A DNA stretch of 64,000 bases from Xanthomonas fragariae. GTDB lineage: Bacteria; Pseudomonadota; Gammaproteobacteria; Xanthomonadales; Xanthomonadaceae. Numbering within the stretch: the first letter of the stretch is position 1; every line of letters begins with the position of its first letter. Both the position numbers and the translations under genes were made by a program. The stretch covers positions 186,001-250,000 of the forward strand of contig NZ_CP071955.1 in NCBI RefSeq assembly GCF_017603965.1, given 5' to 3'. The notes beneath the pieces are model-generated. The model was not told the DNA's origin, ran no database searches, and saw nothing but the letters and a program-made list of their open reading frames with translations. Shown in pieces: positions 47,301-58,000 of the stretch.

Positions 47301-50300
47301 CTGCCTACGCGGCAGTGAACGTTCTGCGAGAAGATCGTAGAGCTCGGAAAGCTTTCTGAGCTGCCTACGCGGCAGTGAACCGTACAACGCTTCACGGCTG
47401 ACCAAGCGCAACTTTCTGAGCTGCCTACGCGGCAGTGAACATGATGTCGCCGACCCAGGCGCACACGGGTGATTTCTGAGCTGCCTACGCGGCAGTGAAC
47501 CTTGTTTGCGCGCAGAGCGTCGGAAAAGTCAATTTCTGAGCTGCCTACGCGGCAGTGAACTCGCTGTCTGAGTCTTCGATGGCTGAGATCAATTTCTGAG
47601 CTGCCTACGCGGCAGTGAACTCCTTGTTTTCCGGCAACGGTAGATCGATAGATTTCTGAGCTGCCTACGCGGCAGTGAACAACATGGAATACAAGAGCGA
47701 GTTTGCAGTGACTTTTCTGAGCTGCCTACGCGGCAGTGAACAGGGCGCGACGAATCGACCTACCGCGCAAAATTTTCTGAGCTGCCTACGCGGCAGTGAA
47801 CATGCGATTTAGAGCCGCACCGGCTCCCATATTTTTCTGAGCTGCCTACGCGGCAGTGAACCTACCGCGCAAAGTGGCGCCCCGTCTATGAATTTTCTGA
47901 GCTGCCTACGCGGCAGTGAACCACTACTCAAGGCTGGGCGAGTACCAGCCTTGTTTCTGAGCTGCCTACGCGGCAGTGAACACGGCGACGGCGACGGCTA
48001 CGGTTTTGGTGACTTTCTGAGCTGCCTACGCGGCAGTGAACTGCACTGCTTGCTCATAGTAAGTTTCTCAATAGTTTCTGAGCTGCCTACGCGGCAGTGA
48101 ACGATGTCATCATGCCCCACAAATTGCTTGTGCATTTCTGAGCTGCCTACGCGGCAGTGAACGTGTTTTCTTCGGCTATGCAAGTGACACCAGTGTTTCT
48201 GAGCTGCCTACGCGGCAGTGAACAAAGTCCCGATGTCTCTCACCCCGTACCTGGGTTTCTGAGCTGCCTACGCGGCAGTGAACGAGGAGATTGATCACAT
48301 CAATAGGGACCCACATTTCTGAGCTGCCTACGCGGCAGTGAACAGTAATAGTTCCTCCCTAGGGATTCCGTAACCTTTCTGAGCTGCCTACGCGGCAGTG
48401 AACACGGCTACGGCGACGGCAACGGCTACGGCTACTTTCTGAGCTGCCTACGCGGCAGTGAACCCAAGATGCAAAGGCACGGCTTGCGGAGTTAGTTTCT
48501 GAGCTGCCTACGCGGCAGTGAACAAGTGGGAAGCCGCATGAACGCGCTTGCATATCTTTCTGAGCTGCCTACGCGGCAGTGAACGGTACAAGCTGGGCAA
48601 ACTACTTTGTTGAGCATTTCTGAGCTGCCTACGCGGCAGTGAACGGCAAGGGCATTTGGAACACCCTCATGTAGCATTTCTGAGCTGCCTACGCGGCAGT
48701 GAACGGCTTCAGCAGTTTCCGATGGGCTCCGGTGCTTTTCTGAGCTGCCTACGCGGCAGTGAACAGCTACACCTATTGCATGAGCAGATAGCAAAGTTTC
48801 TGAGCTGCCTACGCGGCAGTGAACTTCATGTTGTGAAACTCGCAATGACGCCGCCATTTCTGAGCTGCCTACGCGGCAGTGAACCCAGGGTTGCCTAGAG
48901 TCGGGGAAGTTGCAGCTTTCTGAGCTGCCTACGCGGCAGTGAACAAGTTAAACGGGCGTTCGTATCCCGCTTTCCTTTTCTGAGCTGCCTACGCGGCAGT
49001 GAACACTTTGTATGTGGGTGTAAGTGTAGGTGCGCACTTTCTGAGCTGCCTACGCGGCAGTGAACCTGTCCGGTACGAAGTACCCCCCACGGGCCACTTT
49101 CTGAGCTGCCTACGCGGCAGTGAACCCGGGGGCAGGTTTTCCATCTGTCATCATGTTTTTTCTGAGCTGCCTACGCGGCAGTGAACATGAGTAGGCTTAC
49201 CCAAGCACAGATCAAGGGTTTCTGAGCTGCCTACGCGGCAGTGAACTTTCTATGTCACTACGAACAAACCATGTCTCTTTTCTGAGCTGCCTACGCGGCA
49301 GTGAACAATGACGGCTACAACTATTCCCCTGAGCACATTTCTGAGCTGCCTACGCGGCAGTGAACGGCAGCAATGTGTGCGGGGCCTATCCCAAAGCTTT
49401 CTGAGCTGCCTACGCGGCAGTGAACCGAATCATGTATTGCCTTACAAAGCTAATTGCTTTCTGAGCTGCCTACGCGGCAGTGAACTTGGATAAGCAGTTG
49501 GGCAACAAGAAAATACATTTCTGAGCTGCCTACGCGGCAGTGAACATGATGCAAACGGGGTTCTCTAGGGCTATTGCGTTTCTGAGCTGCCTACGCGGCA
49601 GTGAACACGGCTACTGCTATGGCGACGGTGATGGCTTTTTTCTGAGCTGCCTACGCGGCAGTGAACGTCATGCGGACTGGGCGGGGGCGAACCTGGACTT
49701 TCTGAGCTGCCTACGCGGCAGTGAACGTTCATTTTGTCTCTCTCCGGTTTAAGGACCTTTTCTGAGCTGCCTACGCGGCAGTGAACTCATAAAAATCCCC
49801 TTTACTTCTGCTCCACCATTTCTGAGCTGCCTACGCGGCAGTGAACTTCAACGTGTTTTTCTTCCAAGGTGACGCCCTTTTCTGAGCTGCCTACGCGGCA
49901 GTGAACCTGGGGTGTCGTTGCGAGGAGCCGACCTTAGATTTCTGAGCTGCCTACGCGGCAGTGAACGGGTTTCTTTCAATTACCGCACGCGTTTTTGCAT
50001 TTCTGAGCTGCCTACGCGGCAGTGAACAGTGTTTTTTACACATCCCTCTGGACCATGCATTTCTGAGCTGCCTACGCGGCAGTGAACTTCCTAGCAGAGC
50101 GGCCGGCAAGCCGTGGCGGTTTCTGAGCTGCCTACGCGGCAGTGAACTCGCAGTGCCTTGCTCAACATGGGAGCCCTGTTTCTGAGCTGCCTACGCGGCA
50201 GTGAACTTAGCTGCCTTAGCAATCCATCCTGGGTGCTTTTTCTGAGCTGCCTACGCGGCAGTGAACTCTCCGGGGTTACCATTTATGTGGTCTACGCATT

Positions 50301-50866
50301 TCTGAGCTGCCTACGCGGCAGTGAACTTAACGAGGACAACGCTACCAGCACCGAGAGTTTTCTGAGCTGCCTACGCGGCAGTGAACAAAGCAGCCTCGAC
50401 CGCAATTGCTTACGAAATTTTCTGAGCTGCCTACGCGGCAGTGAACTACCAGAAGTGTAAAGACCTGCAAAAGGGTTATTTCTGAGCTGCCTACGCGGCA
50501 GTGAACGATCTCTAAGTCTCGGCGGTGTGCATTTAGTATTTCTGAGCTGCCTACGCGGCAGTGAACTTTTCCACAAGGCTACTAGGTCATCCGTACTATT
50601 TCTGAGCTGCCTACGCGGCAGTGAACATGGCTACAGCAAAGGCTACGGCTACGGCAAATTTCTGAGCTGCCTACGCGGCAGTGAACGCTTTCACGGCCCG
50701 CCTAAGGATCTTTTCCTCTTTCTGAGCTGCCTACGCGGCAGTGAACCTTACCAAAGCCCTCCATCTCATCAGAACCGTTTTCTGAGCTGCCTACGCGGCA
50801 GTGAACTGCAGCTTCTCAAGGACGGCTCTAGCTTCTTTTTTCTGAGCTGCCTACGCGGCAGTGAAC

Positions 50867-50920
50867 AAGATCAGCACTTCACCAATCCATTGATAAATAA
50901 AAGAAATACCGAAAAAACAG
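50867..50920 (-). promoter_or_regulatory. CRISPR leader
   Basis: The stretch directly right of the last repeat is AT-rich on the minus strand (for example TTTTTTCGGTATTTCTTTTA and TTATCAATGG), in contrast to the GC-rich genome. It lies between the cas-operon terminator and the first repeat. It is the expected site of the array promoter and of spacer integration signals. Confidence 0.8.
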
Positions 50921-50951
50921 GGCAGGCACCCTTTGAAGCATGGTGCCTGCC
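50911..50951 (-). terminator. Terminator of the cas operon
   Basis: A perfect 10-bp stem (GGCAGGCACC / GGTGCCTGCC, 50921-50951) with an 11-nt loop is followed on the minus strand by CTGTTTTTTCGG. It lies 45 bp after the csy4 stop and so separates cas mRNA from the array transcript. Confidence 0.85.
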
Positions 50952-50996
50952 AAGTGGTTGATTCTAAAGCGGCCTTTTTCTGTCCGGAAAAAAGGG

Positions 50997-51563
50997 TCAG
51001 AACCAGGGCACCGTCGCTTCCTGGCTCAGGCCGTAGCTGTTGAAGCTGCCGTTCGTCGGCTCCGATAGCAAGGGGCCGTGACGGATGAACAGCGGGAATG
51101 ACGCCTGTCCCGTGCTGCGGCTGCCCAGTACGACGAACGGCAGTGGCAGCTGTTCGGCTGCCGCATCCGGGATGCGTTGGGCGGCTGTCTCGGCATCGAT
51201 CCCATGACGGCGCATGGCACGACGGCGCAGGCGCGAGGGGCTGCTCTTGGCCTGCACCCTGGTGACGTGCCGATGCTGGGTGTCGGTAGGAGCAGCGAGA
51301 ATGGCCGATACCGCCAGGTGATCGAGCATCCCGTGCAGCCAGGGGTTCGCCATCAACGTCTGCAAAGCGGTCTGTTGGCCGTGCAAGCGCAGGTGGGCAC
51401 CCAGACTTGGCTTGCGCGCGTCATGGCGTGGAAAGCTGACGCCGATGTCCTGGCGTTGCTGCTGCACCAGTGCGCGGTGCAGGCGCAGGTACAGGCCGCT
51501 GAGCAGCTGGTGCGGCGCAAGCTCCGGGTCGGGACGAAGTTGGAGATCCACATAATGCTCCAT
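50997..51563 (-). CDS. cas6f: CRISPR pre-crRNA endonuclease Cas6f (Csy4)
   Basis: This 188-residue nuclease cuts the CRISPR transcript 3' of the repeat hairpin and stays bound to the crRNA. The N-terminus EHYVDLQLRPDPELAPHQLL is typical for Csy4, and the catalytic His falls at position 29 (LRLHRALV), exactly as in the family. ATG 51563 is chosen for this match; the frame is open to 51590. It starts 4 bp after csy3. A terminator follows. Confidence 0.95.
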   Translation of the reverse strand: MEHYVDLQLRPDPELAPHQLLSGLYLRLHRALVQQQRQDIGVSFPRHDARKPSLGAHLRLHGQQTALQTLMANPWLHGMLDHLAVSAILAAPTDTQHRHVTRVQAKSSPSRLRRRAMRRHGIDAETAAQRIPDAAAEQLPLPFVVLGSRSTGQASFPLFIRHGPLLSEPTNGSFNSYGLSQEATVPWF

Positions 51564-51567
51564 GGCG

Positions 51568-52605
51568 TCAGCCCGCATCGCCGAAGACACCGCCCCGGAT
51601 CAGCGTGGCGATCACGAAATGCTGCTGGTCCGGCTCGGGCAGCTTGTCCTTGAGCACCCAGCCATCGAGCAGGTTGTAGAAATCCAGCTTGGCCTTTGGC
51701 TGCCGGTAGGCCTTGCCTTGCGTGGTGACAGAGCCGTACGGCTCCACGGCGATCGGGCCGTTGTCGTCTGCCTCCGGGTACCAGGTGTCGATGGTGCGCA
51801 GCGCATTGCCGATCTTCTGCGAATGGATCGCAGCCACTGCATTGCTGCCATCGCCGACGGCGTAGAGGGTCCTGCTTTTCTTGCTGCTACCCTTGTCCAG
51901 AATAAGCTCCTGCGAGGGAAACACCTCCTGGCCCGCACCGACACGCACGAACGCGGTGACCTGCAACAGCAGGTGCGCATTGCCCGCCAGCGCAGCGGCG
52001 ATCAGCGAGGACAAGGCGACCAGATCCGCCGCTTCGGCAGATGGAGCCTGCAGGGTGCGCAACGAATGGTCGTGCGCCTGGAACGTCCATTGCGCGGCAG
52101 GCACGCCATTTTTCAGATGCGCGACCTGCACTTCCACCTGCTCCGCACCGATACGGTTGCGCCACAAAAACCGCCCGTTGGCCAGGTTGGCCGCATAGCG
52201 CTGGGCCAGCGTGTCGAAGCCATGCTGTTGTACATAAGCGGCAACGGTAGCGGTGAGTTTCTTGCGGTAATCGGTGTCGTTGCAGGCCGAGGGTGTGCCG
52301 GTACCACCGAGCACGCGCAGAGTGAACTGTACCTTCAGCGTGTCGGCATCCAGCGGCAGGGCGGCCACGTCCACGGTCTGCAGATTGGGGTTCTCGATGG
52401 CGGCATCGAGTTTGGTCGGGTCCTGGTCTTTGGCCTTGAGCCGGTTGGAAATGGTGCCGCGGACGGATTTTTCGCGCAGCTTGACTGGCTGCCAGTCGGC
52501 AGGCGTGGCGCGCGCTGCCCACGCGCCGGAAAACAACAGCGCGTCGGAGGGATCGAGCTTGCGCTCGAAGGCGAGGACGGAGGCGGTCTTGAGGTCGGTT
52601 GTCAT
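51568..52605 (-). CDS. csy3: Type I-F Cascade backbone protein Cas7f (Csy3)
   Basis: This 345-residue protein forms the six-copy backbone along the crRNA. Recognisable family sequence includes [52 protein letters not shown] and [22 protein letters not shown] 52605 has an AGGAATTC-like site upstream; the frame is open further without family similarity. It lies 22 bp after csy2. Confidence 0.95.
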   Translation of the reverse strand: MTTDLKTASVLAFERKLDPSDALLFSGAWAARATPADWQPVKLREKSVRGTISNRLKAKDQDPTKLDAAIENPNLQTVDVAALPLDADTLKVQFTLRVLGGTGTPSACNDTDYRKKLTATVAAYVQQHGFDTLAQRYAANLANGRFLWRNRIGAEQVEVQVAHLKNGVPAAQWTFQAHDHSLRTLQAPSAEAADLVALSSLIAAALAGNAHLLLQVTAFVRVGAGQEVFPSQELILDKGSSKKSRTLYAVGDGSNAVAAIHSQKIGNALRTIDTWYPEADDNGPIAVEPYGSVTTQGKAYRQPKAKLDFYNLLDGWVLKDKLPEPDQQHFVIATLIRGGVFGDAG

Positions 52606-52627
52606 GCTGGAATTCCTTGTCGTGAGG

Positions 52628-53638
52628 TCAGTCGAGAGAGAAGGTGAAATCGTACGTTTCGGTGGCAATAGCGGTCGCAGCGAAGTCGTTGCGACAGCGG
52701 TACAGGCCCTGGCCGGGGTCGCTGTTGGCGTACCAGAGCAGTTGCTGCGGTGCGTCCAGGCGGTGCGGGCTGATCCACTGGCCGAGCGAGTACAGGCTCT
52801 CGACGAAGCGGAAGGCCGTGGCGTTGTCGCGTGCATTGGCCACGCTGCCGGCTGCCTGCAGCTCGCCCAGAGCGCCGTAGCCCACCGGGATCGGCACGGT
52901 CCAGCCACGCCCGCTGCGGTCGTTGCTCCATCCGGGCGTGGCGTGCGAAGTAGTGTCGCTGTGATAGCGCCAGTTGATGCGCGACAGCGACAACCAGGCA
53001 TCCAACCGAGTGGCGTCGGGATCGGTGGCCTGTAGTTCGGCCAGGCGGGCGTCGAGCAGGTCGGCGCGTTCCACCAGCGCGAAACCGGGCAGCAGCCGCA
53101 TGCGCGCCTTGCGGAATTGCGTCGTGCGGTCGTCCTCGGTGCCGGTCAGCTCCAGCGTCCATGGCTGGTAGCGATGCCGCCAGGGCTGCGCCGGTGGCCG
53201 CACGCTGCCGCCGGCGATGCGCATGCCGCCAAGCAGCTCGGCCACGGTGGCGGTGTCGGCTTGCTGCGCCTGCGGGTCGTCGCTCCAACGTTGGCTGTGC
53301 ACGCCCAGCACCAGGCTCAGTTGCAGATGGATGCGGCCTTCCTCGACGATGGCGGCGGTCTTGCCGTCCTTGCCGACCGGATTGCGGGTCAGGTGGAAGG
53401 CCTTGACGAAGCCGCCCTCGGTCACCTGTTCCTGATGGGCGTGGCAGACCGCGCCGATGGCGTGAAACGTCAGCTCCAGCCCGGCGGCGTGGACCTTGCG
53501 TTGCAGCGCCCACATCAGGCCCAGCAACGCGGTCATCGACGGGAAGCCGTGGGTCAGCGGGCTGGAAACGGCGTTGGCGTTGTGGACATGCAGATGCGGC
53601 AGCACCAGCAAGTGGCTGAAAGCGGGGCAGCGGCTCAT
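52628..53638 (-). CDS. csy2: Type I-F Cascade protein Cas5f (Csy2)
   Basis: This 336-residue protein caps the crRNA 5' handle together with Csy1. Family features are [51 protein letters not shown] and [14 protein letters not shown]. The start overlaps the csy1 stop by 4 bp, so the genes are translationally coupled. Confidence 0.94.
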   Translation of the reverse strand: MSRCPAFSHLLVLPHLHVHNANAVSSPLTHGFPSMTALLGLMWALQRKVHAAGLELTFHAIGAVCHAHQEQVTEGGFVKAFHLTRNPVGKDGKTAAIVEEGRIHLQLSLVLGVHSQRWSDDPQAQQADTATVAELLGGMRIAGGSVRPPAQPWRHRYQPWTLELTGTEDDRTTQFRKARMRLLPGFALVERADLLDARLAELQATDPDATRLDAWLSLSRINWRYHSDTTSHATPGWSNDRSGRGWTVPIPVGYGALGELQAAGSVANARDNATAFRFVESLYSLGQWISPHRLDAPQQLLWYANSDPGQGLYRCRNDFAATAIATETYDFTFSLD

Positions 53639-54996
53639 GCCTGGCCTCCGGCAGACGCACGTCGCTGCAGTGGCACCGGCCAGGTCGCCTCGATGATCGC
53701 CTGCCTGGCCCAGTGTCGGTACTCGTTATCGCCGACGCTGGTCAGCCCTGCCTTGTGCAGTTGCGCATTGACCCAATTGGCGAAGCGACCCGCGACCTGG
53801 TCCGGCCAGTCGCCGAAGGTGTAGGCAGCGTTGAAGGCGTCGTCGTCCTGGGTCCATTGCGGGTGTTGCGGATCGCGGCGGACCGGCAGCTCGGTGCGTT
53901 CCGGGTCCAGCCACAGTTGTTCGTAGAGCGGCAGCGTGCAGTCCGCATCGCGGGTCCAGCCGGGAGCGAAGCGCGTCTGGGTTTCGGCGGCGAACACGGC
54001 CAGTTGTGCGCTCAGTTCTTGTTCGATGCGTTGGCGGATTCGGCGCGTCTTGTCGTTGGGCGGCGGGTCGTCGAGCAGAAAGTCGGCCAGTGTCTTCACT
54101 ATCGCGCGCACGTCCTTGCCGTAGCCGAACCGGTCTATCGCCGAGTCGGTCTTCAACAGGCTGCGCGGATGTTCCAGCGTCCAGCTCGGCGGCAGCGAGG
54201 CCAGCAGGTAGTTCACGCCGCCGCGTTCGCTGTTGAGTTGGGAAATGTTATGCGGTTTGGTACCGCCGAGTTTGAGTGCCACCAGATTGCGGTAATCGCG
54301 GTAGCTGCCGTCGTACGGTTGTTTGGTGCGCCGCGCCTGGCGGGCTAGCTTGTTGGCCTCGCCAAAGCGGGCATCCTGGATGTCGGCGTGCACCACATGC
54401 GCCAGCGTGCTGGAGAACATCGGTTGCAGCAGGTGGTACTGCGTGTCATCGGTTGGTTGGTCGCCGACCAGCCAATAGACCTGCTTGGCAAGCGTGCTCG
54501 ACGAGTAGGATTTTTCTTTACGAATAAGCCCCTTGAACGCAGCAATCCATGCGTCCGAAGTTTTCGGATCTGGATCTAACGCGTGGCGAAGGTCTGGATC
54601 GTCAAGGCGAATCCAGTCAAGCAATCTATGCCCATCAACCACTTGCTTCAGGAGCGCAGACACATCCAGATGTTTGGCGTCGGAAACGGCTGTGTCCTCT
54701 TTGAAATTTGCTCCTACGTTGTGCGTGCCTATTTCCGGCCTTTGGATCATGTCGCTTGGCAATACGTACGCGTTACTGCTTTTTTTCACACTGGGATGGG
54801 TGGCTTTGATCACGTGCGTCGCAGACTGAAGATGTCTTGCCCTATCTGCCGCATCGGCCAGCCATGTCGCGTAGTCGTATTTCGATGCCGTACCGGCATC
54901 GTCTTTGCCATCCTTCAGCTTGGCCAGTCGCCGTGTCTGGATGAAATCGGCGATGGCGGAGCGGAAGCGTTTTGCTCTCTCGGTTGGTTCTGTCAT
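53635..54996 (-). CDS. csy1: Type I-F Cascade large subunit Cas8f (Csy1)
   Basis: This 453-residue protein recognises the PAM and joins Csy2 at the crRNA 5' end. Family-like segments are AKRFRSAIADFIQTRRLAKL, THPSVKKSSNAYVLPS, LDVSALLKQVVDGHRLLDW and GGVNYLLASLPPSW. ATG 54996 lies 7 nt after an AGGAG site. It is separated from cas3 by 79 bp and overlaps csy2 by 4 bp. Confidence 0.94.
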   Translation of the reverse strand: MTEPTERAKRFRSAIADFIQTRRLAKLKDGKDDAGTASKYDYATWLADAADRARHLQSATHVIKATHPSVKKSSNAYVLPSDMIQRPEIGTHNVGANFKEDTAVSDAKHLDVSALLKQVVDGHRLLDWIRLDDPDLRHALDPDPKTSDAWIAAFKGLIRKEKSYSSSTLAKQVYWLVGDQPTDDTQYHLLQPMFSSTLAHVVHADIQDARFGEANKLARQARRTKQPYDGSYRDYRNLVALKLGGTKPHNISQLNSERGGVNYLLASLPPSWTLEHPRSLLKTDSAIDRFGYGKDVRAIVKTLADFLLDDPPPNDKTRRIRQRIEQELSAQLAVFAAETQTRFAPGWTRDADCTLPLYEQLWLDPERTELPVRRDPQHPQWTQDDDAFNAAYTFGDWPDQVAGRFANWVNAQLHKAGLTSVGDNEYRHWARQAIIEATWPVPLQRRASAGGQA

Positions 54997-55075
54997 CCCC
55001 AATCTCCTTGTCGGTACTTCAGGGTGTCATCTTGATAAACGCTTGCAGTATCACAGGATGAGACGCAGCAACCGA

Positions 55076-58000
55076 TCATCCTTTGAACTTCGCAAACCCC
55101 AGCCACGGGTGATACCGCCAGCCGGTTTCGCTGGCCGGCACCTCTACTATCGTGAACTTCCTGGCGCACTGCTCCAGTGACAGGTCGAGGGAATCGGCCT
55201 GCTCGATGAGCAGATTCATCAACTTGAAGCGGCCCCAGGGGCCGATGCCCGGCGCCGATGCCAGCGCGAGGTCATGGCGCTGGCTCTGCTCGATGCGGAC
55301 ATACAGGTCGGCGGCATGACGGTCGGGGGATCTCTCGACGCGATGCAGTCGCGGCACCTCGTCGTCGTCCGGCAGGAACACCAGGGTGACGCGGGGCTGG
55401 TTGTCGTCGCGGAATGGTTGCTGTTGCGGCAGTACGCCGGTCAGGGCGGCATGCGGGTGTTTCCGGGCGGCGAAGGCGTGGTCGCGCTCCAGCGACGTGG
55501 CGTTTGCCTGCGTCAGCATGCTGGCGGCGATGCGCGCCTGCTCCAGATCCACCAGGCGCTTGGAGGGCTCCCACTGCGCGTTGTCGGGGCGCGGGCGAAT
55601 GCGCGGCACGGCGCTGAGTGTGCGGTAGTCGTCCTCCCGGAGCAGTTCGCGTAGCCACGGCGTTTCCAGCAGGAATTTGCTTGTCTCTTTCCTGCTTGCT
55701 TCTTTCTCGAAGCCTGGCCTGATGTAGGTCGGCCCGCCCTGCTCGCCCTTGCGGAAATGCCGCACGTTGGTATCGAAGATCAGCACGTTGGGCGTTGCGC
55801 CGGCCTTGCCGCGATGGCGCTGCACGCGCCCGGCCAGTTGGATCAGCGAGCGCATGGAGGAGGGCTCTGCCACCGCCCAGTCGGCATCCCAATCGCGGCC
55901 GACCTCGCAGACCGGCGAGGCCAGCACCACGAACAGTTGCTCGCGTGCGGGGTGCGCGTCGATCAGGGCGCGGATGCCCGGCAGGCGATAGACGCCGTTG
56001 CCATCGCCGCGCCGGTTGAAGGCCTGGTCGAGTTGATGCTCGATGGCCGAACGCTGCACCAGCGGAAAGCGGGCGTGATAGACGCACAGGTGGATCTGCG
56101 TGCCCTCCGGTGCGCCGGCCGCATGCAGTGCCTGCGCCACGTCGAACAGCGGCTCGATATTGGCCATGCGTACCAGCCCGAAGCTGATGCGCTTGCCGCT
56201 GACCGGATCGGGTTCGGCATGCGCGTGGTGCAGGCGCAGGCAGGCGTGGCGTACATGCGGTGCGAACCGCGCATACAGGTCTGCGTCCGGCAGGTTGCGC
56301 GGCAGATCCAGCGGCAGCAGTTCGCCGCGCCGTAGGGCTGGGGCCTTGGCGAGCGTGGCGATGCGTTTTTCGACGAACTGCATGTGCTGGTCGAGAAAGC
56401 CTGCGCCGCCGCCGCATGTGGCGGACTTCACACCGAACTCGTCGCTCCACAGACAGGGAATGTCGATCGCGGCGCCAGCGTGACCGCCATCCTGGCCACG
56501 GTTATGCCGATACTGCTGGCGACCTGCGCGGTAGGCCAGGTACATGCCGGCCACCAGCGACGGCGGCAGCGTGGCCGAAGACAGCAGCACGCGCGTGCCC
56601 AGCATGCCGGCCCATTGCACCAGCCGGGTCAACGCAGGCAGGTCGTTGAGGTCGTAGTCGTCCAGCTCGTCAAGAATCAGATCGGCGCTCATCAAGCGCA
56701 GCATCGGTGCGATCTGGCGGCCGGCGCGCAGCGATTCGGTCGCCGGCACCATGTGGTCCACGGTGCAGACCAGCATCGGTGCCGACAGCAGCTTGCGAAT
56801 GTCCGGGTCGTGCAAGGCACGCGACAAGAGCGGGTGGTCGGTCGTGACGCCTTCGTAGAACACGTGGCTGTCTTCGTCGAGCAGATCCTGCACCGAGGCC
56901 GAGCCGTGCGCTTGGGCTTGTTGCGCGTAGAACTCGAACAATGCGCGGCTGGCCGAACCGCCGACGCGGATGGCCAGTTCGTCCTCGCCCAGATGCAGGT
57001 CGGTGCGGAAGCTGCGCCCGGTCTGCAGGGTGAGCGTGCGCAGGCCCAAGGCGTAGGTAGCACGCAGGCCCTGCTGCGGATCGGCCAGTGCATAGAGAAT
57101 GCGCGCGTTGGCCAGCGTCTTGCCGCAGCCGGTCGATGCCATGTTGACGATGAAGGCGCCGTGTTCGCGCGCTGCCTCGCGCATTGCGGTGGCTGCGTCG
57201 AACGCCTTGTCCTGCCAGGCGAAACGCGGATCGGCACTGCGTTTGCGCAGGCCGCGGTGGTTGGCCAGTCTGGGCAGATGGCGCTCGAAGCCGGGCAAGG
57301 CATGGGCGATCAGCCCGGCATCGCGGGCGACGCCAAGCAGGTGCTCGTCCAACGGTTGTTTGAGGCCGTCGCGGTCGGTATTGGCGTAGAGCTGCGTCTT
57401 GCCATCGCCATGCACGCGCAGCGGCGAGCTTCCGGGCAGGGCCGAGTAATGATGGTCGGCCAGCATCAACGTCAGCCGCGCCAGATGCAGGACGTAAGGA
57501 TTGTCCAGCCAGGTATGGTCCCGCCGCAGGCGCAGTGCGAGCAGACGCTTGGCCAACCGTGCGGCCTGGGCGCGCCATTTCGGTTCCATCACCGGCAATG
57601 GCCCGGCAGGTGTCCAGTACGATAGAACGCTGTCGGGCTCGGCGGGCTGCGCAATTTCGTTCCAGTCGTGCGCCACCAGCGATAGAGGTGTTTCCAGCCA
57701 GGCCGGGTTGAAGTTCAGCGCACGCTTGCCCAGCCAGTCCTGCCTGCCGTTGTCCTGCCGGACCGGTACGACTGGAAGCCGGTGATGGGTGAGCACCAAC
57801 CACGCCACGGCCGCGGCAAGCGGCGGCAGTTCGCGAAAGGGATAGCGCGATGCCGCATCGATGCCATCGCGTTGATAGCGCCCGTTGGCAAGCCAGTGCG
57901 CCTCGACGAAGGCGTGCGGGTCGGCCAACCGTTGCAGCCAGTCTGCGTCGTCGTCGCTGCCGACAAACGCCTGGAACAGCCGCAGCGAGACCCATTCGTG

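Larger units (their letters stand above)
41980..50866 (-). CRISPR. Type I-F CRISPR array, 134 repeats / 133 spacers
   Basis: The 28-bp repeat (crRNA sense starts GTTCACTGCCGCG, ends GCTCAGAAA) holds the dyad CTGCC-N5-GGCAG, the Csy4 hairpin. I count 134 repeats at a 60-nt period. Spacers are mostly 32 nt, a few 31 or 33. The leader and cas genes are on the right, so transcription is leftward and newest spacers are near 50.8 kb. The oldest end decays: the repeat at 41980-42007 is degenerate, and 42039-42066 has one change. One repeat (45732-45759) has a changed terminal base. An IS5-family element splits one spacer. Confidence 0.98.

Noticed and set aside
42121..50961. Many ORFs of 60 to 431 codons with FLSCLRGSE or VHCRVGSSE repeats
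   Set aside because: The 60-nt repeat-spacer period is a multiple of three and the repeat has no stop in some frames, so long false frames appear. They are not proteins.
50867..51000. A tracrRNA or an accessory anti-CRISPR gene beside the leader
   Set aside because: Type I-F needs no tracrRNA, and the interval only holds the terminator and an AT-rich leader.
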